Of a stretch of 64,000 nt of DNA, positions 23,655-35,083 are shown in pieces. A program made the translations under genes and the position numbers. Numbering within the stretch: the stretch's first letter is position 1; each line of letters starts with the position of its first letter. The DNA comes from Hyperoodon ampullatus (taxonomy: Eukaryota > Chordata > Mammalia > Artiodactyla > Ziphiidae). The stretch spans positions 2,493,527 through 2,557,526 of the forward strand of contig OX457074.1 of the NCBI GenBank assembly GCA_949752795.1. The letters run 5' to 3'. The notes beneath the pieces were generated by a model. It ran no database searches. It was not told where the DNA came from and saw only the letters and a list, made by a program, of their open reading frames with translations.

Positions 23655-23830
23655 TTATGTTTTGAGGCAACACTGACCAGGATTCAGGAGCCCTGGTCTC
23701 CTGTCCTGCCTCTGATTTGCCAAGTGGCCTCTGGCAATTCATTCCCTTGTCTCGGCGCCCACTTCTCCATTTGTAAAATGAAGGGACTGGATCATATACA
23801 GTCTCTAATGTCTCTTCCAGTTCTTCCAAA
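23655..23830 (+). repeat. MIR-like SINE
   Basis: ctggtctcctgtcctgcctc, then cacttctccatttgtaaaat and gggactggatcatatacag. Typical MIR 3' half. Confidence 0.6.
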
Positions 23831-25850
23831 AAGATCTACTTTGTATTTTTCATGGAGCGCCACTAGGTCCTGTATTCCAAAATTTTGATGTCTCTGATCC
23901 CACATTTAGCCTTTACCTATTTTAAAACATCCAACAAATCCTTTATTGTTAAACACGAGGAAGTTTCAGTTTTAAAAGGCTGCAGTTTAACGGGAAAATT
24001 TGATTCCCACCGAGAGGAAAAGAAGAGTTAAGGGGTGAGCATCACCCAGTCTGAAAGAAGGAGAATGAACCAGTGAGATAACTAAGCAGAGGATAGAAAG
24101 TGGTGGGCCGCAGCAAGGGACAAAGTGTGTCAGGGTACTGAAGGTCAAAATCCAGGTCACGGTTACCTTGGGAGTACTGGGGCAGGGATGTAGGGAGAGG
24201 GAGGCCACCGGAGTGGGAGAGAGGTTGAGGGCGAGGCCCCCTCCCCACTCTGTTCCCATAACCTCGTTCACTCCCTCAACACTCCTTCCCGATCCCTCTC
24301 AGGCTCCGTTAGCTCTGACCCCATTTCCTCAGGATCTCGTTCCCTGAGGAGCCGGGCCTGACATTTCAGACAGAGGCTGAGGGAAGGAGGTAGGTCAGAA
24401 AGAGACACTGTGTGTCTGTGTCATTTTATGTTTCATTTTTATCATTTTGGAACCCAGGGGCCAAAGACGTAAGTACTTAGACATTTACCAGGAAGTTCAG
24501 AGACAGTCCCCCAGGTCCCAAGGAATGTCAAGACTTCTCTAGTCCCTGCTGAACAAGTGCTACTGAGTATCAGATTCTGAAGGGTAAAAATGGTGATTTA
24601 GAATTTCCATTCTTGTTGGTTATTATGGCATAAATGCACAGGGTGAGGGTCAAGGTGCCCTGGAAGTAGGGCCGGACAGCGCCTTCGGAACTGGAAAGCT
24701 TCTCTTGGCTGTGACAACCCCAGCCTTCTCTTAATTCAGTAGCCAGCAGGATAAGGCCTCCCTGTGGATCCTCTGATCCTCCAGAATTCTCCACAGCCTT
24801 TCATCCTTGGTAGTCCCTCAGACTTCTGCAGCTTTGAAGGACCCCAGGCCTTATAGGGACTGTTTGGGGAGGGGCTGTATCTCTGACTCACACTTGTAGG
24901 AAAAATAACTCCAATTCCTTGAGTCCTCATTTATTTGTGACAGCTGTGGACATCCCAAGATCAGTCTGGGATCAAGGGACTAAGCATTTGCTGTTGGAAC
25001 CCTCTAAGGCAAGTAATTCTCCCATAGATGAAAAACAATTTATTGATATACTTGGTGTAGGTAATCCTCCACTTCTGATGTTTTTGAGTGCCTGCCTCTG
25101 ACCTCCCTGAAAGCAGGACCCAGCTCATGTTTCAATCAGAACAGCATCTAGACCACTTCTGCTTACAGGCTTCAAGACCTGCTGGGCTGTGAACTCCAGA
25201 ATAGGAAGTATGTCTCCGAACATTATTGTCATTCCTTAGTGCCTAGCTCTATGTCTGGCACATTGTGGTCATTTCAATAAATTTGTGACAAGTGAATTAA
25301 TTAGTGACAATTATGTTGATAAAGATGATAGGGGGACAGTGACAAAGGTTTTCTTGCAAGCTAGAAGATGCTTTGTAAGGCAAGACATCTCCCCTTAGCA
25401 GCATGCAGCTTCCTCAAAGCCATGGCTTTTTTAATTGGAGGAAACAGACAGGGGTTTATCTTCAGATGAGGACTTTATCCTCCCATCATGCCCATGCCAG
25501 GAGAAGCTATCAGTGATAGAGAAGGGAATAAGAGACAGCTGGTTGGGCATGATACCTGGGTAAGGAGAGGACAGGGATCTTCTCTACATGCCTGCCTTTG
25601 CATTCCTCCAGCTAGGTCAATTTAGTGTCTTTTGCCAGCTTATCAAGAAGGACCACGACTCTCTGGATTCAGAAGATCCAATTCTTCAGCTGTGCCACCT
25701 CCACTAACTCTTCTTCCACTGTCCAGGCTCTCTACTCCTGGTACTTCTGCTTTAGAATAAAATTTAAACTCCATATCCTTGAGACTACCCACATTACCCT
25801 TCTCTCCAAGGGAAGAATGCCTCTGTCCAATAATATGCCATTTTATCTTT

Positions 25851-26599
25851 TTTTAAAAAATAAAATTATTTATTTATTTATATTTGGCTGCATTGGGTCT
25901 TCGTTGCCGCGTGCTGGCTTTTTCTATTTGCGGAGAGCAGGGGCTACTCTTCACTGCAGTGTGCAGGCTTTTCATTGCGGTGGCTTCTCTTGTGGAGCAT
26001 GGGTTCTAGGCGCGTGGGCTTCAATAGTTGTGGCACTCAGGCTCAGTAGTTGTGGCTCGTGGGCTCTAGAGCACAGGCTCAGTAGTTGTGGTGCACGGGC
26101 TTAGTTGCTCTGTGGCATGTGCGATCTTCCTGGACCGGGGCTCGAACCCATGTCCCCTGCGTTGGCAGGTGGACTCTTTTTTTTTTTTTTAACTTATTTA
26201 TTTATTTATTTATTTGTTTATTTATTTATTTATTTTTGGCTGAGTTGGGTCTTTGTTGCTGCGCGTGGGCTTTCTCTAGTTGTGGCGAGTGGGGGCTACT
26301 CTTCGTTGCAGTGCGCGGGCTTCTCATTGCAGTGGCTTCTCTTGTTGCGGAGCACGGGCTCTAGGCGTGCAGGCTTCAGTAGTTGTGGCTCAGGGGCTCA
26401 GTAGTTGTGGCTCGCAGGCTCTAGAGTGCAGGCTCAGTAGTCGTGGCACACAGGCTTAGTTGCTCCGCGGCATTTGGGATCTTCCTGGACCAGGGCTCGA
26501 ACCCGTGTCCCCTGCATTGGCAGGCGGATTCTTAACCACTGTGCCACCAGGGAAGCCCAGCAGGTGGATTCTTAATCACTGTGCCACCAGGGAAGTCCC
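25851..26599 (-). repeat. CHR-2-like SINE interrupted by a second SINE
   Basis: Outer element, minus strand, in two pieces (25851-26178 and 26560-26599). Flanks GCCATTTTATCTTT (25837-25850) and GCCATTTAATCTTT (26600-26613) match at 13 of 14 positions. The inner SINE interrupts it near its head. Confidence 0.9.
26179..26559 (-). repeat. CHR-2-like SINE nested in another SINE
   Basis: Complete copy with a (TTTA)n tail at left. Flanked by GCAGGTGGACTCTT (26165-26178) and GCAGGTGGATTCTT (26560-26573), 13 of 14 identical, both belonging to the host SINE. Confidence 0.92.
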
Positions 26600-26889
26600 G
26601 CCATTTAATCTTTAGAACAGCTCTGTGAGGTTGATGAAGCACAGTTGATTCTGGCATAGAGAAAGGAAGCCATTTGTCCAAAGTATTTCAAGATTCCTCA
26701 CTCCAGGGCTTTTACCTCTAACACACACTGTATGGCCCAACCAATAAAAATCACACATCATCTTCTAAGACTGCCTGAGAATTTACATTTTGGGTCCTAA
26801 AATGCACAAAGTTGTCAGGTAAGAACAGATTTCAAGAGACTAGCTAGCTCACACTTTGGCTCTCAGGCAGGTTAGTGGTCTAGAAGTTG

Positions 26890-27070
26890 AGTGTTTGTTG
26901 GGAAAAACTTGAATCTGAAGTCAAAAGACCTAGGATGTTAGTCCTGGGTCTGCCATTTACTAAGTGGAAAATCTCGGGCAAGTCATCTAGCCTCTGTGAC
27001 TTAGCCTTCTGTAAAATAAGGACAATAGTATCTGCATTTTCTACCTATTGTACATGTAATATTCTACCTA
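26890..27070 (+). repeat. MIR SINE, left part (split by an L1)
   Basis: gggtctgccatttactaagt, gcctctgtgacttagccttc and aaggacaatagtatctgcat are MIR. The continuation resumes at 29551 after the L1. Confidence 0.75.
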
Positions 27071-29535
27071 ATTTTTGAATTTTATTTATTTTTTTATACA
27101 GCAGGTTCTTATTAGTCATCAATTTAATACACATCAGTGTATACATGTCAATCCCAATTGCCCAATTCATCACAGCACCACCCCCACACCCCCGCGGCTT
27201 TTCCCCCTTGGTGTCCATACGTTTGTTCTCTACATATGTGTCTCAATTTCTGCCCTGCAAACCGGTTCATCTGTACCATTTTTCTAGGTTCCACATATAT
27301 GCGTCAATATATGATATTTGTTTTTCTCTTTCTGACTTACTTCACTCTGTATGACAGTCTCTAGATCCATCCATGTCTCAACAAATGACCCAGTTTCGTT
27401 CCTTTTCATGGCTGAGTAATATTCCATTGTATATATGTACCACATCTTCTTTATCCATTCATCTGTCGATGGGCATTTAGGTTGCTTCCATGACCTGGCT
27501 ATTGTAAATAGTGCTGCAATGAACATTGGGGTGCATGTGTCTTTTTGAATTGTGGTTTTCTCTGGGTATATGCCCAGTAGTGGGATTGGTGGATCATATG
27601 GTAATTCTATTTTTAGTTTTTTAAGGAACCTCCATACTGTTCTCCACAGTGGCTGTACCAGTTTATATTCCCACCAACAGTGCAAGAGGGTTCCCTTTCT
27701 CCACACCCTCTCCAGCATTTGCTGTTTGTAGATTTTCTGATGAAGCCCATTCTAACTGGTGTGAGGTGATACCTCATTGTAGTTTTGATTTGCATTTCTC
27801 TAATAATTAGTGATGTTGAGCAGCTTTTCATGTGCTTCTTGGCCATCTGTATTCTTCTTTGGAGAAATGTCTATTTAGGTCTTCTGCCCATTTTTGGATT
27901 GGATTGTTTATTTTTTTAATATTGAGCTGCATGAGCTGTTTATGTATTTTGGAGATTAATCCTTTGTCCATTGATTCATTTGCAAATATTTTCTCCCATT
28001 CTGAGGGTTGTCTTTTCATCTTGTTTATGGTTTCCTTTGCTGTGCAAAGGCTTTTGTTTCATTAGGTCCCATTTGTTTATTTTTGTTTTTATATCCATTA
28101 CTCTAGGAGGTGGATTAAAAATGATCTTGCTGTGATTTATGTCATAGAGTGTTCTTCCTATGTTTTCCTCTAAGAGTTTTATAGTGCCTGGTCTTACATT
28201 TAGGTCTCTAATCCATTTTGAGTTTACTTTTGTGGATGGTGTTAGGGAGTGTTATAATTTCATTCGTTTACATGTAGCTGCCCAGTTTTCCCAGCACCAC
28301 TTATTGAAGAGACTGTCTTTTCTCCATTGTATATCCTTGCCTCCTTTGTCATAGATTAGTGGAGCATAGGTGTGTGGGTTTACCTCTGGGCTTTCTATCC
28401 TGTTCCATTGATCTTTGTTTCTGTTTTTGTGCCATATTGTCTTGATTACTGTAGCTTTGTAGTATAGTCTGAAGTCAGGGAGTCTGATTCCTCCAACTCC
28501 GTTTTTTTCCCTCAAGACTGCTTTGGCTATTCAGGGTCTTTTATGTCTCCATACAAATTTTAAGATTTTTTGTTCTAGTTCCATAAAAAATGCCATTGTT
28601 AATTTGATAGGGATTGCATTGAATCTGTAGATTGCTTTGGGTAGTATAGTCATTTTCACAATATTGATTCTTCCAATCCAAGAACATGGTATATCTCTCC
28701 ATCTGTTGGTATCATCTTTAATTTCTTTCATCAGTGTCTTATAGTTTTCTGCACACAGGTCTTTTGTCTCCCTAGGTAGGTTTATTCCTAGGTAATTTAT
28801 TCTTTTTGTTGCAGTGGTAAATGGGAGTGTTTCCTTAATTTCTCTTTCAGAGTTTTCATCATTAGTGTATAGGAATGCAAGAGATTTCTGTGCATTAATT
28901 TTGTATCCTGCAAATTTACCAAATTCATTGATTAGCTCTAGTAGTTTTCTGGTGGCATCTTTAGGATTCTCTATGTATAGTATCATGTCATCTGCAAACA
29001 GTGACAGTTTTACTTCTTTTCCAATTTGTATTCCTTTTATTTCTTTTTCTTCTCTGATTGACGTGGCTAGGACTTCCAAAACTATGTTGAATAATAGCGG
29101 TTAGAATGGACATCCTTGTCTTGTTCCTGATCTTAGAGGAAATGCTTTCAGTTTTTCACCATTGAGAATGATGTTTGCTGTGGGTTTGTCATATATGGCC
29201 TTTATGATGTTGAGGTAGTTTCCCTCTATGCCCACTTTCTGGAGAGTTTTTATCATAAATGGGTGTTGAATTTTGTCAGAACCTTTTTCTGCATCTGTTG
29301 AGATGATCATATGGTTTTTCTTCTTCAATTTGTTAATATGGTGTATCCCATTGATTGATTTGCTTATATTGAAGAATCCTTGCATCCCTGGGATAAATCT
29401 CACTTGATCATGGCGTATGATCCTTTTAATGTGTTGTTGGATTCTGTTTGCTAGTATTTTGTTGAGGATTTTTGCATCTATATTCATCAGTAATATTGGT
29501 CTGTAATTTTCTTTTTTTTGTAGTATCTTTGTCTG
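27071..29535 (-). mobile_element. L1 retrotransposon, 5'-truncated, with perfect 15-bp target-site duplication
   Basis: A 2465-base L1 in reverse orientation. GTAATATTCTACCTA stands at both edges (27056-27070 and 29536-29550). Minus-strand frames give the C-terminal half of ORF2p. A reverse-transcriptase stretch with the FADD motif is at about 29079-28531, preceded by a 29487-29101 segment ending in GTRQGCPF. The C-terminal part, with MEYYSAMKRNE, is at 27718-27284. The 3' end is T-rich at left. The ORF is dead: an in-frame stop separates 29101 from 29079, further stops occur, and frame shifts follow below about 28250. No ORF1, promoter or endonuclease domain is present. Confidence 0.96.
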
Positions 29536-29550
29536 GTAATATTCTACCTA

Positions 29551-29630
29551 TTACATGCCTATTGTGAAAATTAAATGACATGATGTACATGAAAGCTGTG
29601 AAGTACTAGACAAGAGTTAATTTTAACATC
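29551..29630 (+). repeat. MIR SINE, right part (after the L1)
   Basis: attgtgaaaattaaatgaca then catgaaagctgtgaagtact continues the MIR interrupted at 27070. Confidence 0.7.
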
Positions 29631-29724
29631 TCAGCCAAATTGCATCTTTGGAGACTCTTTATGTAAAATATACATAGTAATCCTTCTATGTTCATAATAA
29701 AGTTTTAAAAGAATAGAGATTAGG

Positions 29725-29900
29725 ATTTCAGCTCTGGAGTCAGGCTGCCTGAATAACCTGGGGCAGTAAGTAATCTTGCTTCAGTCTGAAGCCTCAATGA
29801 AGAGGAGATAATACCCATCTCATAGGCATCATGATGAGAATCAAATGAGATAATGTATGCACGATGCTTAATATATACCTGGCATGGAGAAAAGAACTCA
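29725..29900 (+). repeat. MIR SINE
   Basis: gctctggagtcaggctgcct, then gagaatcaaatgagataatg and tgcttaatatatacctggca. Confidence 0.75.
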
Positions 29901-31175
29901 CTGAATGTTATCAGCTACTATTACTGATTTTATTAATGAAGATGTGAGGCAGGGTGGTGTAATAAGATCTGATAGAGATCTGAGCTAGGAATCAAAAAGA
30001 TTCACCTTTTGGGGCCTCAGTTTCTCTACTTGCACCATAATAAGAATCCATGGTTTTCTTTTTCCAGATTGTCATGGGGATTTTAAAAAAAAAAAAAAGG
30101 ATACGAACACTTCGAACTAATTGGAATTGAGGAATGTTATAAATTGCAAGATTTTTTTAAAAAACTGAGTTAAGTTTATAAAGACTGAATTTTTATCAGT
30201 TCATCAATGTTTGTTCATTCCTATCTGCCTTTGGTAAAGTTGTCATCTTCATGGAAAAGGAGTACAGCATCTCCCTGTCACTAAAAAAGATTTCAAATGT
30301 CAGACCCCGAAGTAAGTTTTTCAAATCTGCAAGGATATACTCTTTGCAAAGAAAACCTTTCTTTAGGACGTTCCATTGCCTCAATTTGTTCTCTGTACAT
30401 AGGCTGATTTTAATATTCATCCAGTTCATGAATTTCCACTTTGGGTATTTTCTGCTTTCAATATTTAATCCCAAGAATGACCTCTCCTTGCCTTGCAGCA
30501 CGCTCCCAGATTACCTCCTTTTCTCTGATTAGTTAGTATGGCTTCAGGGAATACCTTCATTTTAACGTTAAGCCGGGCAAAAACAGAAATAGAAAGATAA
30601 ATCTGTAGCAAGATCAAAAATAGATGTCATGGCTAAATATAAACCTGGAGGGAATTATCTAATTATTTGGATGGTCCCTTATCACAGACAATCCAGGGTT
30701 GATTGCCTTTCACTTTTTCCATATAAGAGAACAAAATGGTTAATGAATACCACGAGTAACAATTTTTTCTTTTGAAGAGTAATAATTTTAAATAGTAACT
30801 TAAACCCTCTTTTCTTCCCCAAATCTCGTCATGTATATTATAGTATATGATTTTCACAACTGCGTGCATTCTTTTTGGGGACCGTCCAGTCTCATTTTGA
30901 CTTGTAGGTCAGAGAGCATTGAACTGGGAAGACCAGGATTTGCTTATGGAGACACTGTGCAAATTTGGACAACTTTCTCAGTCACGTTGTTCCTTCCACT
31001 CTGCTGAGCTAGAGTTAGAATGGACGAGTCTGCTCCTTTTCAGTCTCAATTTAATTTACAGGCTAGCAGCTGCTTTTTTTTAGGTTGGACCAACACCAAG
31101 TAAGGACTTGGAAATGCGAAGAAAGACAAATGTGGTGTCACGTGAGGCACAGTAGCCATTAAGTTCACGGATATA

Positions 31176-31465
31176 ATGCAAATCTCATGCAAATGTTATG
31201 AAAACTTTGCATTAATTTGTAGAAACTTACTTTGGAGCTTGCAAGCAGCGTTGAGATCCTATGAGGATTCAAAACTAATGTTTTTAGGTTAAACCAAAAG
31301 TAAGGCTTTTTGAAGTTATTAGTTTCTCCATACTTGCCGGGACTCAACTGCTGAAAGTTTGACACTCCTCCCTGCCCCCCATAATGATTTCACTACTGCT
31401 TGATTCCATTTTACACCCGGTCCCGCCCCCGCTTAGCCTGACGTCACGTGATATCGTATTTGCAT
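31176..31465. promoter_or_regulatory. Cluster of octamer (ATGCAAAT) motifs
   Basis: Perfect ATGCAAAT at 31176-31183 and 31187-31194 (11 bases apart, one helical turn). Perfect inverse ATTTGCAT at 31458-31465. A 7-base inverse TTTGCAT at 31206-31212. POU-factor (OCT1/OCT2) binding is inferred. Confidence 0.6.
31439..31452. promoter_or_regulatory. Overlapping CRE (TGACGTCA) and E-box (CACGTG)
   Basis: TGACGTCA at 31439-31446 is the full CREB/ATF palindrome. CACGTG at 31445-31450 overlaps it, and TCACGTGA (31444-31451) is a palindrome. GTCACGTGAT matches the CLEAR element at 9 of 10 positions. It lies about 390 bases upstream of the FAM117A ATG. Confidence 0.75.
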
Positions 31466-31510
31466 ACTACCTGGGACTGGGTGTGACGCTCCCCTTTTCT
31501 GCATCTTCTC

Positions 31511-31707
31511 ATTGGCGGCGCCGGAAAACCAGCCCTCTTCCGGACGGACCAATCAGCGGACCCTCGGACGTGGGACAGCAGGCAGGGGTGGGGTGGAGGT
31601 GGGGTCTTGGGTTGGATCGCTAAGGGTATCGACCAATCATCCTCTGGTATGGGAAGAGCAAGCCGAGGATTGGTTGGGAGGAGGGGTCTGGGGATCCGTA
31701 GGCCAAT
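31511..31707. promoter_or_regulatory. Array of five CCAAT boxes upstream of FAM117A
   Basis: ATTGG at 31511-31515, CCAAT at 31549-31553, CCAAT at 31633-31637, ATTGG at 31669-31673 and CCAAT at 31703-31707. Successive spacings are 38, 84, 36 and 34 bases. A multi-site NF-Y promoter is inferred. Confidence 0.7.
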
Positions 31708-31834
31708 GAGGGCTCTGGGCTGAGGGGGGCCGGTCTCCACCTCCTAGGGCAGATAAGCAGCAGCAGCGGGGGTTGGGGGGCTGTGTGGGGCTCGCTGTGG
31801 GGCCGAGGCAGGCCGGCAGTCGGGCGGGCGGGCG

Positions 31835-32030
31835 ATGGCGGGGGCCGCAGTGGGCGGCAGAGGCGGAGGTGCCTGGGGGCCGGGGCGCGGAGGGGCAGGG
31901 GGGCTCCGGCGGGGCTGCTCTCCCCCAGCCCCCGCCGGCTCCCCCCGGGCTGGGCTGCAGCCGCTCAGGGCCACCGTCCCCTTCCAGCTGCAGCAGCCTC
32001 ACCAGCGCCGGGACGGGGGTGGCCGCGCAG
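31835..32030 (+). CDS. FAM117A: FAM117A coding exon 1
   Basis: 196 bases: 65 codons plus one G, within a CpG island. The donor is GTGAGTCGG. The last G joins CC of exon 2 to make Ala66. The neighbouring long frames on both strands here are artefacts of high GC content. Confidence 0.95.
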
Positions 32031-35000
32031 GTGAGTCGGGCCTGGAGTGGGTGCGGGGGGGCGAGGGGAGCCGTTGGGGGAGGGGGGGCGCGTGACTGGG
32101 GGGAGGGGTATGGGGAGAAGTGTGAGGGGGAAGTGGTTGGGGCGAAGGAAGAGCAAGGGGGTCGCGCAAAGTCTGCGAGGACGGAAGGAGCAAGAGCGAG
32201 GAGCCGTGAACGCGGAGTGCACCGCCGGGACAGAGTGTGCAAGGAGTCGGGGCCGAGAGGTGAGGGAAGGAACCTGGCAGATGGAGGCTGGCTTTGGGGG
32301 CGTAACCGAAAAGTGGGCAGAGGTGTCGTGTGGGGGTGAGTGGAAGATGCAGGGGTGGCAGCGAGGTGTGAGGAAGGAGTGAGTGGCGCGTGATGGGGGC
32401 GCCCTATGCAGGGTTTGAGCTGGAGCGAGGAGCCGGTGGGCACTGGATGTCTGCACGGGAGGGGGGAGGGGCATGGAGGAGAGCCCCGTGGAGCTATGTG
32501 TTAGTTCTCCAACTTGAGTTTGGCACCAGCATCCCGTTCTGCAGCTCTAGAGTTCCTTTTCCCACCACTTCACGTGGGCTTCCCTTTCTGCCACCTCCTG
32601 GAGCTGATGTCTTCTGAGCCGTTGGAATAAGTTAGTTTAACGGCTTTTACTACCGTACAAACGCTCCGCTCCTATTCCCTACATTCCTCTTGGTTGGCCC
32701 AGAAGTTGTATGTTCCCAGATCACTGAGCTGCTTAATATGGCTTCCAACCATTGTGTGTGTGTGTGTCGGGGGGGGTGGGTGTAGAATCTGAGTAGTTTG
32801 CCCCCTGCCTTTCCCTCCTCCCCCCATCAAGGCTGTTTTGTCCTGGGCATGTCAGTCAACGTGGCAGTGGGGTGAGGGCTACATTCAAGTACATTGTGGC
32901 AAATACCCCCACGTTCTGAACAGCACCAAAAAGATGTCTTAATAGCAGCTTAATAATGTGGTGGATATGGGGAAACTAGGGAAGAGCAAGCTTAATCTTG
33001 CTTTCACACTAAAAGTTGTAATGGATCCCCTGCAAATACAGGCAGTTAGGAATGGGAAAAGGAACCTACTTGCATGAGGAGGTTGGCAAGAAGCTGAAAG
33101 TGAGACTTGCATTTGATTCACACCAAATGTGAAAAGATCACTGCACACTTCCAAAGCCTCAGGGTCTACCAAATGTACAAAAGTCATGGTCCCTGCCATC
33201 TGATGGTTAATGACGTTCTCTAAACCAGAGTTTCTTGAGCTTTTTGTGATTACTAAACTTAGTTTCAGCACACCCCCTCCTGAAAGTATAGCTGCTACGG
33301 TGCCTTCCTAGGTAGGAATGGGATTAAGAGGGTCTCTGAAGTAGAAAATCCAAGTCTGTCTGGACTTCATTGTAAATGTTAGCATTGCATCTTGGAATGC
33401 AGAAACTCGGTCAAATCTGGTAGCAAGATGGTAACCAACTAGTAAAAGTATGCCTAGAATCTGTAGAGCAGGGCAATGCCCAGATAAACTCATGCCTATC
33501 ATGAACTGCTGTAAAGCAAACCAGAAGAGTACAAACCTATTGGTTTTGTTTGTGCTTCCTTGGAGTCCAGGGAAGTTAGTAGAACAGCAAGCACCTGAAG
33601 CTTAGTTGCTTTTAGTAGAAATCAACAGAAAGCCTGCCTGTGTATTAGTTGGAAATCTATTAGCAGTCATATTTTAAGAGCAGTTATTTTGTGTCTACTA
33701 TAGAACTAATATTTAAAGGACAAACACTGGTGGACGCTGTGGAAAGAAGAGTGTAGCTTTGGATGACTGGGTTCTTCACATGGCCTGTTCCTTTTTTAGG
33801 GCCAGGGACCCTAAGATACTGGTAAAAACATAGGAAGCTAGAGCTCTGCACAATTTGTTGGGTGATTTAAGGCAGATTGGGTGAACTCTTGCTTATGGAT
33901 TGGGCTGATGGATTGTTTCTCCACCTATTAGTATCCCAGAGGCACTAATAAGGCACTTACCTGGTCTGTAGTGGGATTATCTATAGTTTTCAGTGAGGCA
34001 GGAGAGAGGAAAGACAGGAGGAGGGAAGAGTGGCCTGAGCCTGTGGAGTTCTTTGTGGCCAGACATTAAGGAAATGTTCCTGGCCTTTGGTTTGGGAGCA
34101 CGTCAGGTCTTCTGAATGTTAACTTTTACCTTTATGTGTGTTCAGATTGTTTCCATTCCTCGGCCTTGAGAAGTGGCAGAAGTGGTTTCCTCTGGGCCCG
34201 TAGGATATATGCGATTGAAGTAAAAGCCTTGCAGTCATAAACCCTTAAGAGAATGGCTTTGCGTGCCAGAGTTACCTGGGTGTCGAATCCAGGTTCTACC
34301 TTTTACTAGCTGTGTGGCTTAGAGGAAATTAAGTAACTTCTGTGCCTCAATATCCTCATCTGTAAAGTGTGAATAATGATATCTACATCATAAGAATCAA
34401 ATGAGTCAGTAGCTATAAAGTGCTTAGAACAGTGCCTGGCAAGTAGAAGGTACTCTGAAGTGTTTGCTGCTGCTTATATTGTTGTTATTCTCTCCACCCA
34501 GCCAAGGTGAGAGCACTGTTGGCCAGAGCCCATTGCCTTTTCAGGCTTCAAAGAGCAAACCCATATTGGTCTGAAACCAGTACTGCAGGTTTCAGAATTT
34601 CAGGGCCTCCCCTTGCACTTTATTCGCTCATCTTTTAAAATGAGCTTTCTAAACAGGGCTCTGAAACCCAACTGTTTAAAAAAGCTTGTGAGCTGAGACG
34701 GAGTTTTAGGAACAATTAAGTGTCGTCACTGTTTCTGTTTCCCATCTCAAAGTGACGTAGTGCTCAGGGCTGTGCAGTTATCTCTCCACCACACACCCTG
34801 TTGTGTTCTTGACTAGGTATATTAGATGTTGTTTAAAAAAAAAAGGGTTGGGCTTCCCTGGTGGCGCAGTGGTTGAGAGTCCGCCTGCCGATGCAGGGGA
34901 CATGGGTTCGTGCCCCGGTCTGGGAAGATCCCACGTGCCGCGGAGCGGCTGGGCCCGTGAGCCATGGCCGCTGGGCCTGTGCGTCCGGAGCCTGTGCTCC

Positions 35001-35039
35001 GCGGCGGGAGAGGCCACAACAGTGAGAGGCCCACATAAC

Positions 35040-35083
<44 letters not shown>

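Larger units (their letters stand above)
10081..31170. other. KAT7-FAM117A intergenic region
   Basis: About 21 kb between the two divergent promoters. It carries CHR SINEs (11.45, 12.18, 18.39, 18.61, 22.13, 23.01, 25.85 and 26.18 kb), MIR, L2 and old L1M fragments, a 2.46-kb L1 and simple repeats. The stretches 13170-17590, 19030-22110, 23830-25840 and 29900-31170 hold no gene that I recognise. No conserved protein frame, tRNA or rRNA was seen. Confidence 0.75.
31420..32330 (+). promoter_or_regulatory. FAM117A: FAM117A CpG-island promoter
   Basis: GC- and CpG-rich sequence begins near 31420 and runs past exon 1. It lacks a TATA box and carries the E-box/CRE and CCAAT array described below. 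The transcription start is inferred to lie roughly between 31710 and 31830. Confidence 0.8.

Noticed and set aside
27284..29487. Intact reverse-transcriptase gene
   Set aside because: The FADD-bearing frame belongs to a 5'-truncated L1 with in-frame stops and frame changes and no ORF1 or endonuclease part, so it is not an active element or a host gene.
31637..32474. Large minus-strand frames (268 and 169 residues) and plus-strand frames (188, 111) over FAM117A exon 1
   Set aside because: High GC with few stop codons. The composition is low complexity (Pro/Ser or Gly/Arg). The exon 1 frame matching FAM117A explains the coding part.
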